From Clostridiales bacterium (GTDB taxonomy: Bacteria > Bacillota > Clostridia > Lachnospirales > WQUN01): a stretch of 7,720 bases of DNA. The stretch is from positions 1 to 7,720 of the forward strand of contig JAIRVD010000145.1 in the NCBI GenBank assembly GCA_031254075.1. The letters are read 5' to 3'. Position numbers and translations under genes: made by a program. The first letter of the stretch is position 1. Each line of letters opens with the position of its first letter. Positions 1 to 7,100 of the stretch are shown here, one piece after another. The notes below the pieces were generated by a model. It worked only from the letters and a program-made list of their open reading frames with translations. It did not search any database and was not told where the DNA came from.

Positions 1-453
1 ACTTTCTTCCGGCGGAAGCACGCGTTTTAAATAATAGCTTTTCGAAGCCGCTTCGGAAATTTGCAGAACCTTCGCCGACGGCGAGTTGCCGACATTCGCG
101 TTATCGCGATTCGTCTCGCGAACGATTTCCGCAACCGCGTCCATAAGTTCGCTTCGCGCCTCGCGAATCGCCGTCCGCTTCTGCCGATACAAAATATAAG
201 CCTTCGCGACCTTTGTATGCCCGCCCTCAATTAATACCGTTTCAACCAAGTCCTGAACGTTCTCAACGGTAAAACGTCCGTCTGCATACTGCTCTTCCAA
301 TTTCTTCAATACACCCAACGTAAGTTCAAACGAAAGACGCTTTCCGTCGCCTACATATCCGCCCGTCGCTTCAAACGCTTTGTCGATACACGACGCTATT
401 TTTCCCGTGTCGAACGGTACTTCCACGTTATCACGCTTAATTATTGACTGCAT
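1..453 (-). CDS. nrdD: Anaerobic ribonucleoside-triphosphate reductase, N-terminal part (partial)
   Basis: The 151 visible codons run from the ATG at 453-451 off the left edge, so the 3' part is missing. Residues 1 to about 95 read as an ATP-cone: the segments IIKRDNVEVPFDTGKI, then VENVQDLVETVLIEGGHTKVAKAYILY, split here as VENVQDLVETV and VAKAYILYRQKR, are typical of this nucleotide-sensing regulatory domain. Residues 117-148 (DNANVGNSPSAKVLQ, then SYYLKRVLPPE) resemble the beginning of the glycyl-radical catalytic domain of class III reductases, which make dNTPs in anaerobes. A GAGGGG ribosome site (463-468 on the complementary strand) lies 9 nt before the ATG. The catalytic cysteines and the glycyl-radical site are outside the window. 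NrdR is unlikely because no zinc ribbon precedes the cone and the protein continues. A class II or other ATP-cone reductase cannot be fully excluded. Confidence 0.72.
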   Translation of the reverse strand, partial: MQSIIKRDNVEVPFDTGKIASCIDKAFEATGGYVGDGKRLSFELTLGVLKKLEEQYADGRFTVENVQDLVETVLIEGGHTKVAKAYILYRQKRTAIREARSELMDAVAEIVRETNRDNANVGNSPSAKVLQISEAASKSYYLKRVLPPEES

Positions 454-489
454 TTTTTTTCGCCCCTCGGAAAATGTCATTGTCCCTTG

Positions 490-518
490 ATTATATCTTT
501 TGCATTTTTGATTGTAAA
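490..518 (-). promoter_or_regulatory. Sigma-A-type promoter of the nrdD-like gene
   Basis: On the minus strand a TTTACA -35 box (518-513) and a perfect TATAAT -10 box (495-490) are separated by exactly 17 bp. Transcription would start near 483 and give a leader of about 30 nt. No sequence resembling a paired NrdR box was recognised over or next to it. Confidence 0.75.
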
Positions 519-528
519 TAATAAAATC

Positions 529-569
529 AAATCCTTGCATATTCATATTTTTTGTGCAAGGATTTTTTT
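529..569. terminator. 11-bp inverted repeat in the divergent intergenic region (terminator-like or operator)
   Basis: A perfect 11-bp inverted repeat, AAATCCTTGCA at 529-539 and TGCAAGGATTT at 555-565, has a 15-nt AT-rich centre. On the plus strand it runs straight into a T tract (to 569), as in an intrinsic terminator. The minus-strand side is also T-rich, so it could act both ways. Its position between two divergent genes is odd for a terminator. It may insulate the promoters, attenuate the plus-strand gene, or be an operator. Confidence 0.45.
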
Positions 570-593
570 ATTATATAAATTATAATTTTTTAC

Positions 594-608
594 GGAGTGA
601 TTCGCATG
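594..608 (+). promoter_or_regulatory. Ribosome binding site that fixes the start of the AraC-type gene
   Basis: GGAG at 594-597 overlaps the upstream in-frame GTG (597-599) and lies 8 nt before the ATG at 606-608. The ATG is therefore the likely start, three codons inside the longest open frame. Confidence 0.7.
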
Positions 609-1913
609 AATGGTTTTAAAAACTTAATAAACGCAATCGAATACATCGAAAAAAATATCTGTGAAAAAATTGATTACGCCGAAGCGGCAAAGCTTGCATA
701 TTGCTCATTATCGCGGTTTCAAAATATTTTTGTTTTTATCACGGATATTACGCTTTCGGAATATGTCAGAAGAAGACGAATGGCGTTATCCGCGAAGGAG
801 TTGATAAATGGCGGCATTAAAATTCTTGACTTGGCAATAAAATATGGATACGAATCCCCCGAAGCGTTTACGCGGTCGTTTAAAGCTTTTCATGGAGCTT
901 CGCCTATGGATGTGAAAAAATCGGGCGAATACACAGATTACTCCCCAATATCATTTAAAATAACAATTACAGGAGGTAATTACAGTATGAATACTACAAA
1001 TCAAATCACCGTTTGCAAAAACATTTTAATCAAATACATCGACCTTCCCGCAATCCGTTTTATAGGAAAAAATGTAATGGCGGAGGGGAAAAACAAAGGT
1101 GAAAAATACGGCGAGATGTGGGATAAAAGCCATGAATTTATGCCGCAATTAGATGCGATGACCGATTACGCAACGGTTATAACCGACCCTTGTGCGCTAA
1201 TGCATAACAGCAACGGAGATACCAAGAAGAATCCCATGCATTACATTGTCGGCAAATTTATGAAAGCCGGAACACCCGTTCCCGATGGTTTCGATTTTTA
1301 TGACATGCCTGAAGCCAAGGTTGCTTACGCATTATTTAACGGCGAGTTTCAGGAAATGATTGAAAAAGCGTTAATGATGACATATGAAAAAGCAAACGCC
1401 GACGGCTGGGTTGTTCCGTACCCCGAGGGATGGTTTCATGCAGAGGTTTATATAAACGAAAATATCCCAAAAGAAGGTGTTGTGTCACGGCTTGGCTATC
1501 TTATTGCCATAAAAGAAAGCAGTTTTAATGAAACAATTAAAATGCTCGGAAACGCGAGAGAAGCATGGGATAAGCTGGTTAATTTCATACGGCTTAACTA
1601 TGAAATGGAAGAAAATTGGCATGAATCAAGCCGTGACGATGAATACCGCGACCAGCTAAAATTTAAACAAGACGCGAAGGAATTAGCGTCTCTGTATATT
1701 CGTGACGGATATGTAAAAGTAATAATGCCTTTTGATAAAAAAGACCTCGATAAATTCGATGAAATTAAAGATGAATTTTCCGACACCGTGCGTGAGCATG
1801 TAAATACAAAACCCCGCACGGACAAACAGTATTTATGGTTTCATCTGCACGATACCGCTTTAACGGACGATATTATTAATTTGTTCCGAATAAGAAAAAA
1901 AGTCAAGCTTTAG
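606..1913 (+). CDS. AraC-family regulator with GyrI-like effector domain and C-terminal DUF3788-like domain
   Basis: This 435-residue protein has three parts. Residues 1-105 form an AraC-type DNA-binding domain: the first helix-turn-helix is around 24-50, the second around 71-100, with the signature IKILDLAIKYGYESPEAF and ending HGASP. Residues 128 to about 304 resemble the GyrI-like / AraC effector-binding domain, which in relatives binds small hydrophobic ligands; the motifs include GWFHAEVYINEN and GYLIAIKE. Residues about 305-435 resemble DUF3788, with the conserved W-x6-I near the start, QYLWFHLHD and a closing IRKK-like tail. AraC/GyrI proteins of this layout usually stop near residue 290, so the extra domain is a fusion. 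It is divergent from the nrdD-like gene and followed by a broken paralogue. It is probably a ligand-responsive transcription factor; its ligand and targets are unknown. Confidence 0.85.
   Translation: MNGFKNLINAIEYIEKNICEKIDYAEAAKLAYCSLSRFQNIFVFITDITLSEYVRRRRMALSAKELINGGIKILDLAIKYGYESPEAFTRSFKAFHGASPMDVKKSGEYTDYSPISFKITITGGNYSMNTTNQITVCKNILIKYIDLPAIRFIGKNVMAEGKNKGEKYGEMWDKSHEFMPQLDAMTDYATVITDPCALMHNSNGDTKKNPMHYIVGKFMKAGTPVPDGFDFYDMPEAKVAYALFNGEFQEMIEKALMMTYEKANADGWVVPYPEGWFHAEVYINENIPKEGVVSRLGYLIAIKESSFNETIKMLGNAREAWDKLVNFIRLNYEMEENWHESSRDDEYRDQLKFKQDAKELASLYIRDGYVKVIMPFDKKDLDKFDEIKDEFSDTVREHVNTKPRTDKQYLWFHLHDTALTDDIINLFRIRKKVKL
971..989 (+). promoter_or_regulatory. Possible internal ribosome site and in-frame start
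   Basis: AGGAGG at 971-976 lies 10 nt before an in-frame ATG (987-989), codon 128 of the AraC-type gene. This falls exactly at the junction between the DNA-binding domain and the effector domain. Initiation here would give a 308-residue protein without the helix-turn-helix domain. The GG of the motif also encodes a Gly-Gly that is common at this linker in the family, so the match may be a by-product of protein sequence. Confidence 0.35.
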
Positions 1914-1997
1914 CATTTGTGCATATAACGCGCTTTTAACGCACAGATTTTTATTCTTTGCCGATATATGATTTCTTTGAAGAAGGGAGGGAATATC

Positions 1998-2431
1998 TTG
2001 AATACTTTCCAAAGAATGAATGCGGTTATTGACTATATCGAAGCAAATATATGCTGCGGAATTGATTATAAAAAAGCGTCACGGATAGCGGCTTGCCCGA
2101 TAAACCAATGATTATAGGCAAAGAAGCAACACACGGAAACGAAAATCCCGTACCGGAATTGTGGGAGCGGTGTTTTAAATACGGCACGCTTAAAGTGCTG
2201 GAAGCACTTTCGCCCGAGATGGAATACTATATCGGGTGGATGGGGGATTATAACGGCAAAAATTTGGATGTTTTTCCGCGTTTGCATGATTTAACAATTG
2301 AAGGTATCGAAGCAAACGGATATGTACCCGATTATTCACATGGTTGGAGCGCGGAAGTATATCCGAAAAATTTATCGTTTGAAGCAACCGAAGGAACCGT
2401 AAATTATATCTGTCCCTGTAAAATTAAATGA
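1998..2431 (+). pseudogene. Broken AraC-type / GyrI-like regulator (internal deletion with frameshift)
   Basis: A good ribosome site (GGGAGGG at 1985-1991) precedes a TTG at 1998; an in-frame ATG at 1968 is an alternative start. Residues 1-34 (MNTFQRMNAVIDYIEANIC and onward to SRIAAC) match the first 34 residues of the gene at 606. The frame then stops with TGA at 2109-2111. In another frame, from about 2093, comes KPMIIGKEATHG, followed by ELWERCF, YYIGWMGDY and a closing HGWSAEVYP to ICPCKIK, which is a nearly complete GyrI-like effector domain without the DUF3788 part. By comparison with the upstream gene, roughly 115 codons (most of the helix-turn-helix domain and linker) are missing at the junction near 2095-2100. 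It is probably a dead tandem paralogue. The effector part could still be translated on its own from the TTG at 2093, but no ribosome site supports that. Confidence 0.75.
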
Positions 2432-2440
2432 TTTTTGAAG

Positions 2441-2499
2441 TAATAACGGATGCGGCTGTTTCGCCTCCGTTATTACATTCGTCAGGTCTTTTTTATTTT
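2441..2499 (+). terminator. Probable intrinsic terminator after the broken regulator
   Basis: A perfect 10-bp stem pairs TAATAACGGA (2441-2450) with TCCGTTATTA (2466-2475). The 15-nt loop can close further through GGC/GCC. A T-rich run (TCTTTTTTATTTT) starts about 11 nt after the stem, further away than in a classical terminator. It separates the regulator region from the next promoter. Confidence 0.55.
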
Positions 2500-2511
2500 A
2501 AACTTTCAAAA

Positions 2512-2576
2512 TCCGAAGATATCCCATAAATATCCGAATATATGCCATATGAAATCAAAAATTCGCGCTTTACAAT
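2512..2576 (+). promoter_or_regulatory. Upstream module, copy 1: two 21-bp direct repeats plus a TACAAT block
   Basis: TCCGAAGATATCCCATA begins at 2512 and TCCGAATATATGCCATA at 2533, giving a 21-bp period. After a 16-nt gap comes CGCTTTACAAT (2566-2576), whose TACAAT is a plausible -10 box. No TTGACA-like box sits 17 bp upstream of it, so the promoter may need an activator bound at the repeats. The gene start follows about 40 nt later. A second copy lies at 4055-4118 and matches at 36 of 38 positions across the repeat pair. Confidence 0.6.
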
Positions 2577-2615
2577 TCATTCAGCATCGGCATAAAAAAT
2601 GAATGGGAGGTTTTC

Positions 2616-3836
2616 ATGATGAAAAAAAAGATTCTGTTTTTCGTTTTAGCCGCGATGATGTTGTTCTGTGTCACGGCATATGCAAGCGTCGGTGTCGGCG
2701 ACACAATCGAATTCGGCGGATATGACTGGCAGGTGCTTGATGTCCGCGACGGAAAGGTTTTGGTAATTACCGTAAACACCGTGATGGAAGGATATTTTGT
2801 CAGTGCCGACAGTGATATTCAACAATTGTCATGGGAAACAAGCCGTTGGCGCGTTCGGCTTAATGATGAGTTTTACAATTCGTTCAGCGAAAACGACAGG
2901 GCGATGATACTCGAAACGACGGTTGTAAATTCGTATGGTCGTCATGCGGCTGACGATACCCTCGATAAAATTTTCTTATTAAGCGCAGATGAGGCGGAAA
3001 GATATTTCAATAACGATTCCGCGCGACGGGCAAGAAATCTAAACGGCGCAAGGCAGGAATGGTGGCTGCGAACATACGCGGGATTTACAACATATATGGC
3101 AATCGTAGACCGCTCCGGGTCAGTAGATGATTCGGGTAAGGGCGGCAATTTTTATTCCCTCGGAGTGCGTCCGGCAATGTGGCTGGACGGAAGCCGCCTT
3201 GGAACACAGGATGTCGCCCGATATGCCGGAAGAGCCGATTCGGAACGAAGCAACCTGAAATTTACCGAGTTTATGACCAACCTATGGCAAGACTTGGAGG
3301 CTCGATTCGGACTGTTCGGCTTATTCATACCCATGATAGTGATTTTCTTTGCTATCGTCCTGTTCTATGTAATCGTGGTTTGGACATACGGGCGTTTTCT
3401 GCGCAAAAAGTATAATTACAGAATGTTCGTAAACTGGCCGGGGCTGTTTATTTTGGGCAGTTATGCCGTCGCATTCACTATTTTCAGAATAATGGAACAA
3501 GCGGATACGGTGATAGGCTTGCTTTTTGCGCTGACTCTGTTCGGCGCGCCGGGTACGGTGATGTATTTCGTCCACTGCGCGAAAAAAACAAAAAACATAT
3601 TCATCGCGGGTTTTAACGCAATTTTAATGTTGTTTTTATACATGGTTCTCGGCTGGGTGCTTGGTTTTCTGCTGTGGTTGCTGTTCGCGCTTATTGCAAT
3701 GCTTTTCGTTGCCGGCATAGTGATAGGCGGCGCGGCGTTTGCGACAGGTGCAGCCGGTTCCGGCGGAAGCGGTTGGAAATGTCCGAAATGCGGCGCTTTT
3801 TCCGCCCACGAAAGTTCCTGCCCGAGATGTGGGTGA
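2616..3836 (+). CDS. Exported DUF6273-domain membrane protein with C-terminal zinc ribbon
   Basis: This protein has 406 residues. Residues 1-23 form a signal peptide with an AYA cleavage site. Residues about 27-192 resemble DUF6273, an extracytoplasmic domain common in clostridia, with IEFGGYDWQVLDV, WETSRWRVRLNDEFYNSFS, TLDKIFLLSADEAERYF, EWWLRTYAG and GVRPAMWLDG. A charged linker leads to hydrophobic segments at about 231-258, 275-293, 299-320 and 328-382 (the last long enough for two helices), so about five membrane spans put the C-terminus inside. The tail is a CPKC...CPRCG zinc ribbon (Cys 389, 392, 402, 405). GGGAGG at 2605-2610 serves either ATG 2616 (5 nt) or ATG 2619 (8 nt); the second has better spacing. 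The function of DUF6273 is unknown to me. The layout suggests a membrane sensor or assembly factor, but that is inference. The promoter module in front is shared with the gene at 4172. Confidence 0.85.
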   Translation: MMKKKILFFVLAAMMLFCVTAYASVGVGDTIEFGGYDWQVLDVRDGKVLVITVNTVMEGYFVSADSDIQQLSWETSRWRVRLNDEFYNSFSENDRAMILETTVVNSYGRHAADDTLDKIFLLSADEAERYFNNDSARRARNLNGARQEWWLRTYAGFTTYMAIVDRSGSVDDSGKGGNFYSLGVRPAMWLDGSRLGTQDVARYAGRADSERSNLKFTEFMTNLWQDLEARFGLFGLFIPMIVIFFAIVLFYVIVVWTYGRFLRKKYNYRMFVNWPGLFILGSYAVAFTIFRIMEQADTVIGLLFALTLFGAPGTVMYFVHCAKKTKNIFIAGFNAILMLFLYMVLGWVLGFLLWLLFALIAMLFVAGIVIGGAAFATGAAGSGGSGWKCPKCGAFSAHESSCPRCG

Positions 3837-3850
3837 AAGGAGGCAGGGCG

Positions 3851-3880
3851 ATGTTTGAAATCCCGGAACAAGAATTTTAA
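3851..3880 (+). CDS. Nine-codon frame with a full Shine-Dalgarno site, function unknown
   Basis: AAAGGAGG (3836-3843), starting on the last base of the preceding stop codon, lies 7 nt before an ATG that encodes MFEIPEQEF and stops with TAA. The ribosome site is stronger than those of the large genes. The peptide matches nothing I recognise. It may be the stub of a former second gene of the operon cut off by the repeat-like sequence that begins at its stop codon, or a chance frame. Confidence 0.25.
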   Translation: MFEIPEQEF

Positions 3881-3945
3881 CCACGAAACACACGAAAAAA
3901 GAAAATTCAAAAGCTCTTTCCGTGTTGAAGAACTCAGAGTGGTCA
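3877..3945 (+). repeat. Dispersed intergenic repeat-like sequence (CCACGAAACACACGAAAA type)
   Basis: TTAACCACGAAACACACGAA and the purine-rich run after it resemble a sequence that recurs between genes in many unrelated bacterial genomes and is often mistranslated as NHETHEKR. An imperfect inverted copy (TTTCCGTGTTG then AGAGTGGTC) follows at about 3916-3944, so it could fold as a loose hairpin. Identification is from memory of such sequences. Only one copy is present in the window. Confidence 0.35.
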
Positions 3946-4054
3946 TTTCATCAACGGAGAAGATAAATGTCAGGAAAACAGCGGCGCGTTGCAGTCAAGT
4001 TGAGAGCAATTTTGCGGGAAATTTTAGGTTCTTTTGGTATAAGAATTTTAATAT

Positions 4055-4118
4055 TCCGAAGATATGCCATAAATATCCGAATATACGCCATAGGCAAAAA
4101 AATTTTACGCTTTACAAT
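4055..4118 (+). promoter_or_regulatory. Upstream module, copy 2: two 21-bp direct repeats plus a TACAAT block
   Basis: TCCGAAGATATGCCATA begins at 4055 and TCCGAATATACGCCATA at 4076, again a 21-bp period. CGCTTTACAAT follows at 4108-4118 after a 15-nt gap, one nt shorter than in copy 1. As there, TACAAT could be a -10 box and no good -35 box is visible. The gene starts 54 nt after the TACAAT block. Confidence 0.6.
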
Positions 4119-4158
4119 AAATTTCAGAAGCGGCACAGGGCCGCGAAAATAAAATTTG

Positions 4159-4174
4159 AAGGAGAATGAGAATG
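4159..4174 (+). promoter_or_regulatory. Ribosome binding site that fixes the start of the large secreted protein
   Basis: AAGGAG at 4159-4164 lies only 1 nt before the ATG at 4166 but 7 nt before the ATG at 4172. The second ATG, which gives a normal MKK-type signal peptide, is the likely start. Confidence 0.8.
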
Positions 4175-7100
4175 AAAAAATTTTTTGCAGTTTTGCTTGC
4201 GGCGTTGATGGTTATAAGCTTGCTTCCCGTAGTGGCAAGCGCGAACAACACACGCGAAATCGAGCCGAACAACGCGCTTAATCAGGCGACACAAATCAAT
4301 GTGAACACCGATGTCAGCGGAAACATTGAAAACAGCAGTGATGTTGACAACTATGTGTTTACAATTGCGGAAAAAGGCACGCTGCAACTGGTGTTCAGTT
4401 ACTCAAGCGGTACGGCGGGTCACAGGGTTCGGCTGTATGACAGCAGCAACACCGTTATTGACGATGCGTATTACTACCGCTCCAGCGATGTATTTCCGGC
4501 GCGTATGACCAGACTTCGCGTTCCTGCGGGTACGTATTATGTAAGGGTTGAGCATTATTCAAACGCTAGTGCCGACTATACGATAAGAGCCGATTATACC
4601 GCGGAACCCGGCGCGCTTTTTGAAAGCGAACCCAATGGTGCAATAAATCAGGCGAACCCGCTGACAAACGGGCAGAATGTAACGGGAAATATCCACAACA
4701 GCAGTGACGTTGATAACTATAGCTTTACAATACCCGGCAACGGTACTCTGCAACTGGTGTTCGGATACTCAAGCGGTACGGCGGGTCACAGGGTTCGGTT
4801 GTATGACAGCAGTAACGCCGTTATTGACGACGCATATTTCTACCGTTCCAGCGATGTGTTCCCTGCTCGCATGACGAGACTTCGCGTCCCTGCGGGTACG
4901 TATTATGTAAGGGTTGAACATTATTCAAATGCCCCCGGCGATTATACAATAAGATATGAGTTTACCGATGAAACGGGAAGAAACTTTGAGATTGAACCCA
5001 ACAATGCAACAAACATTGCCACACCGATAAATCTAAACACAGCGTACACGGGTAATATCCACACCAGCGGTGACGCGGATTATTACAGCTTTGCAGGTTC
5101 CGCAAACCAAAACATTACTTTAACCTTTAATTATACTCAGGGAACGCCGGGTCATAGAGTACGCATAGTAAACAGCTCGGGCAACACATTGCTTGATGAA
5201 TACTATTACCGTAGCAGTGACGTAATGCCCGCAACTACAAGAGAAGTAACGCTGCCCGCAGCGGGAACTTATTATATTTGGATTGCGCACTATTCAAACG
5301 CTTTTAATGATTACACGATTCAGGTGAACAGCGGCGGTGCGCCGGCGGTAACACCGACACCCGCGCCGACGGCAACGGCAACGCCAACACCCACCCCGAC
5401 GGCAACGGCTTCACCGACACCCACGCCGACGGCTTCCGCAATAACAATGTCACTCAGCAAGACCAGCTTCGCGCCAAATGAAAGAATAACCGTAAATTAT
5501 TCGGGCGTAACACAAGAAATGGTTCATTCACAGGCATGGATAGGAATTGCGCAAACGGGTGCAAATGCACGTGATTATCTCAGTTGGTCATATGTAGCCG
5601 TAGGTTCGGGGCAAGTGCAATTAACTGCGCCAAATACAAGCGGTTCTTATGAAGTACGGTTTTTTACGGCACATGGCGCGGTTGAAATAAATATAGTACG
5701 AAATGCCTCATTGCCGTTTACCGTAGGTGCGGCGGCAACGCCGACACCTTCGCCAACACCCGCACCAAGCGGCAACGATACCGCAACATTCAACGGACGC
5801 ACATATCAAATCATTGACCAATCAATGACGTGGTATGAAGCAAGGGCTTATGCCGAAAGTCTGGGCGGACATCTGGTGACGATTACAAGCCAAGCAGAGC
5901 AAACATTTATTGAGGGATTTATTGCAAATGGCAGTAAAAATTGGTACTGGCTTGGCGGATACAGCGAACATCTGATAAATTTCCAATGGATAACAGGAGA
6001 AACATGGGGATTTACGAAATGGGGACCAAGCGAGCCTAACAACTATGACGGCAGATTCGAAAATTGCATGATGATTTACAGGACAGCGGGAACGAATCCT
6101 GCTTATACTTGGGCTGACATTAATTCTGAAGGTGCCGACAGTCCGACTTTTTACAATTTGAGCAACAGCGGATTTATTGTTGAAAGGGGAAGCATTGAAA
6201 CTGCGCCGACGCCAACGCCAACGCCGCACACCGGAAACGCAACACATCTTCGCGGGCAGAATAATACGACGCATACTTTCTATGTAATCGGCGCAACTTC
6301 GGGAAGCGTTTGGGGAAGTGATATTTATACCGACGATTCTAATATCGCAAGAGCCGCCGTTCATGCCGGATTGGTTTCCGTCGGGCAGGGCGCGAATGTT
6401 ACCATAAGAATTCTTCCGGGGCAAAGCAGTTATACCGGTACAACACGCAACGGGGTTACGACTTCCAACTACGGCAGTTGGGGCGGAAGTTATGAATTTG
6501 TGGGAGCAGAGCAAACCCCCGTACAAACCCCCGCGCCTACCCCGCCGCCGTCTTCGGGCGGAAATTTCGGCAATTTCCAGTCTGAAAGCGTAAATCTTGT
6601 CGGTATTCGGCTGGAATGGAACCCGATTGCGGGAAGCGTGGGTTATCGCGTTTACCGTTCCGAAAATCAGGGCGAAATCGGAATTCCCGCAACAGATTTT
6701 TACACCGAAGGACATGATTTTGTTGATGTAAATATCAGGTCAAACACAACTTATTATTACACCGTGCGCCAAATTCTTCGCGAGGCAACCGTTCAGGGCG
6801 ACCCGGAAGTTTACGGCGCGGAAACGGCACAAGTTCGCGTTACTTCCCCCGGAACAATTGCGGGCGAAAATCTTGTTCCGCCATATGCCGATGCTCAAAA
6901 ACGAACAATCGTAATGCAAATCGACAATCCGAACATGACAATGTCAGACGGCTCCATCAGCGAAATCGACCCCGGCAGAGGAACCGTTCCGCTGATTCGC
7001 AACTCGCGCACGCTTGTTCCGATTCGCGCAATCATCGAAGGCATGGGCGGCTCAGTTGGCTGGACTGACGCAACACAACAAATTTCACTCAGCTACGGCG

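Larger units (their letters stand above)
3837..4171. other. 335-nt gap between the two exported-protein genes
   Basis: The gap holds, in order, a nine-codon frame with a strong ribosome site (3851-3880), a dispersed-repeat-like sequence (about 3877-3945), about 110 nt with nothing recognised (3946-4054), the second promoter module (4055-4118) and a 5-bp GCGGC/GCCGC hairpin around 4131-4145. No convincing terminator follows the gene ending at 3836. An open frame at 3967-4152 has a weak ribosome site but runs through the promoter module and is Arg/Lys/Ile-rich, so I do not call it. Confidence 0.5.

Noticed and set aside
1914..1997. TGTGC / GCACA hairpin with a T-rich tail as a terminator after the AraC-type gene
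   Set aside because: The stem is only 5 bp with an 18-nt loop, too weak to call. The two regulator genes may have been co-transcribed.
2512..2553. LytTR-type (AgrA/VirR-like) binding site because of the 21-bp period
   Set aside because: The period fits, but the half-site does not resemble the usual ACAGTTA-type core on either strand, so the activator family stays open.
3461..3946. A 161-codon minus-strand open frame opposite the membrane-protein gene
   Set aside because: It mirrors the membrane helices and zinc ribbon of the plus-strand gene, which have clear motif support. The minus-strand translation shows no family features.
3967..4152. A 61-codon plus-strand frame with a weak GGAG ribosome site
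   Set aside because: It reads straight through the duplicated promoter module, and its composition (Arg, Lys, Ile) fits translated AT-rich noncoding DNA.
4128..4160. GGCACAGGGCCGCGAAAATA resembling the start of a cyclic-di-GMP-I riboswitch
   Set aside because: Only CACAGGG matches. The CAAACC continuation, the second conserved stem and the usual length of about 90 nt are all missing.
5351..5437. Short repeated units that might suggest a CRISPR array
   Set aside because: The units are degenerate, directly adjacent without spacers, and encode a Pro-Thr linker in frame with the protein on both sides.
5822..6715. A 297-codon minus-strand open frame opposite the lectin- and LCCL-like region
   Set aside because: It is Arg/Ser/Cys-rich without recognisable domains, has no promoter or ribosome site that I can see, and lies fully inside a gene with strong domain support on the plus strand.
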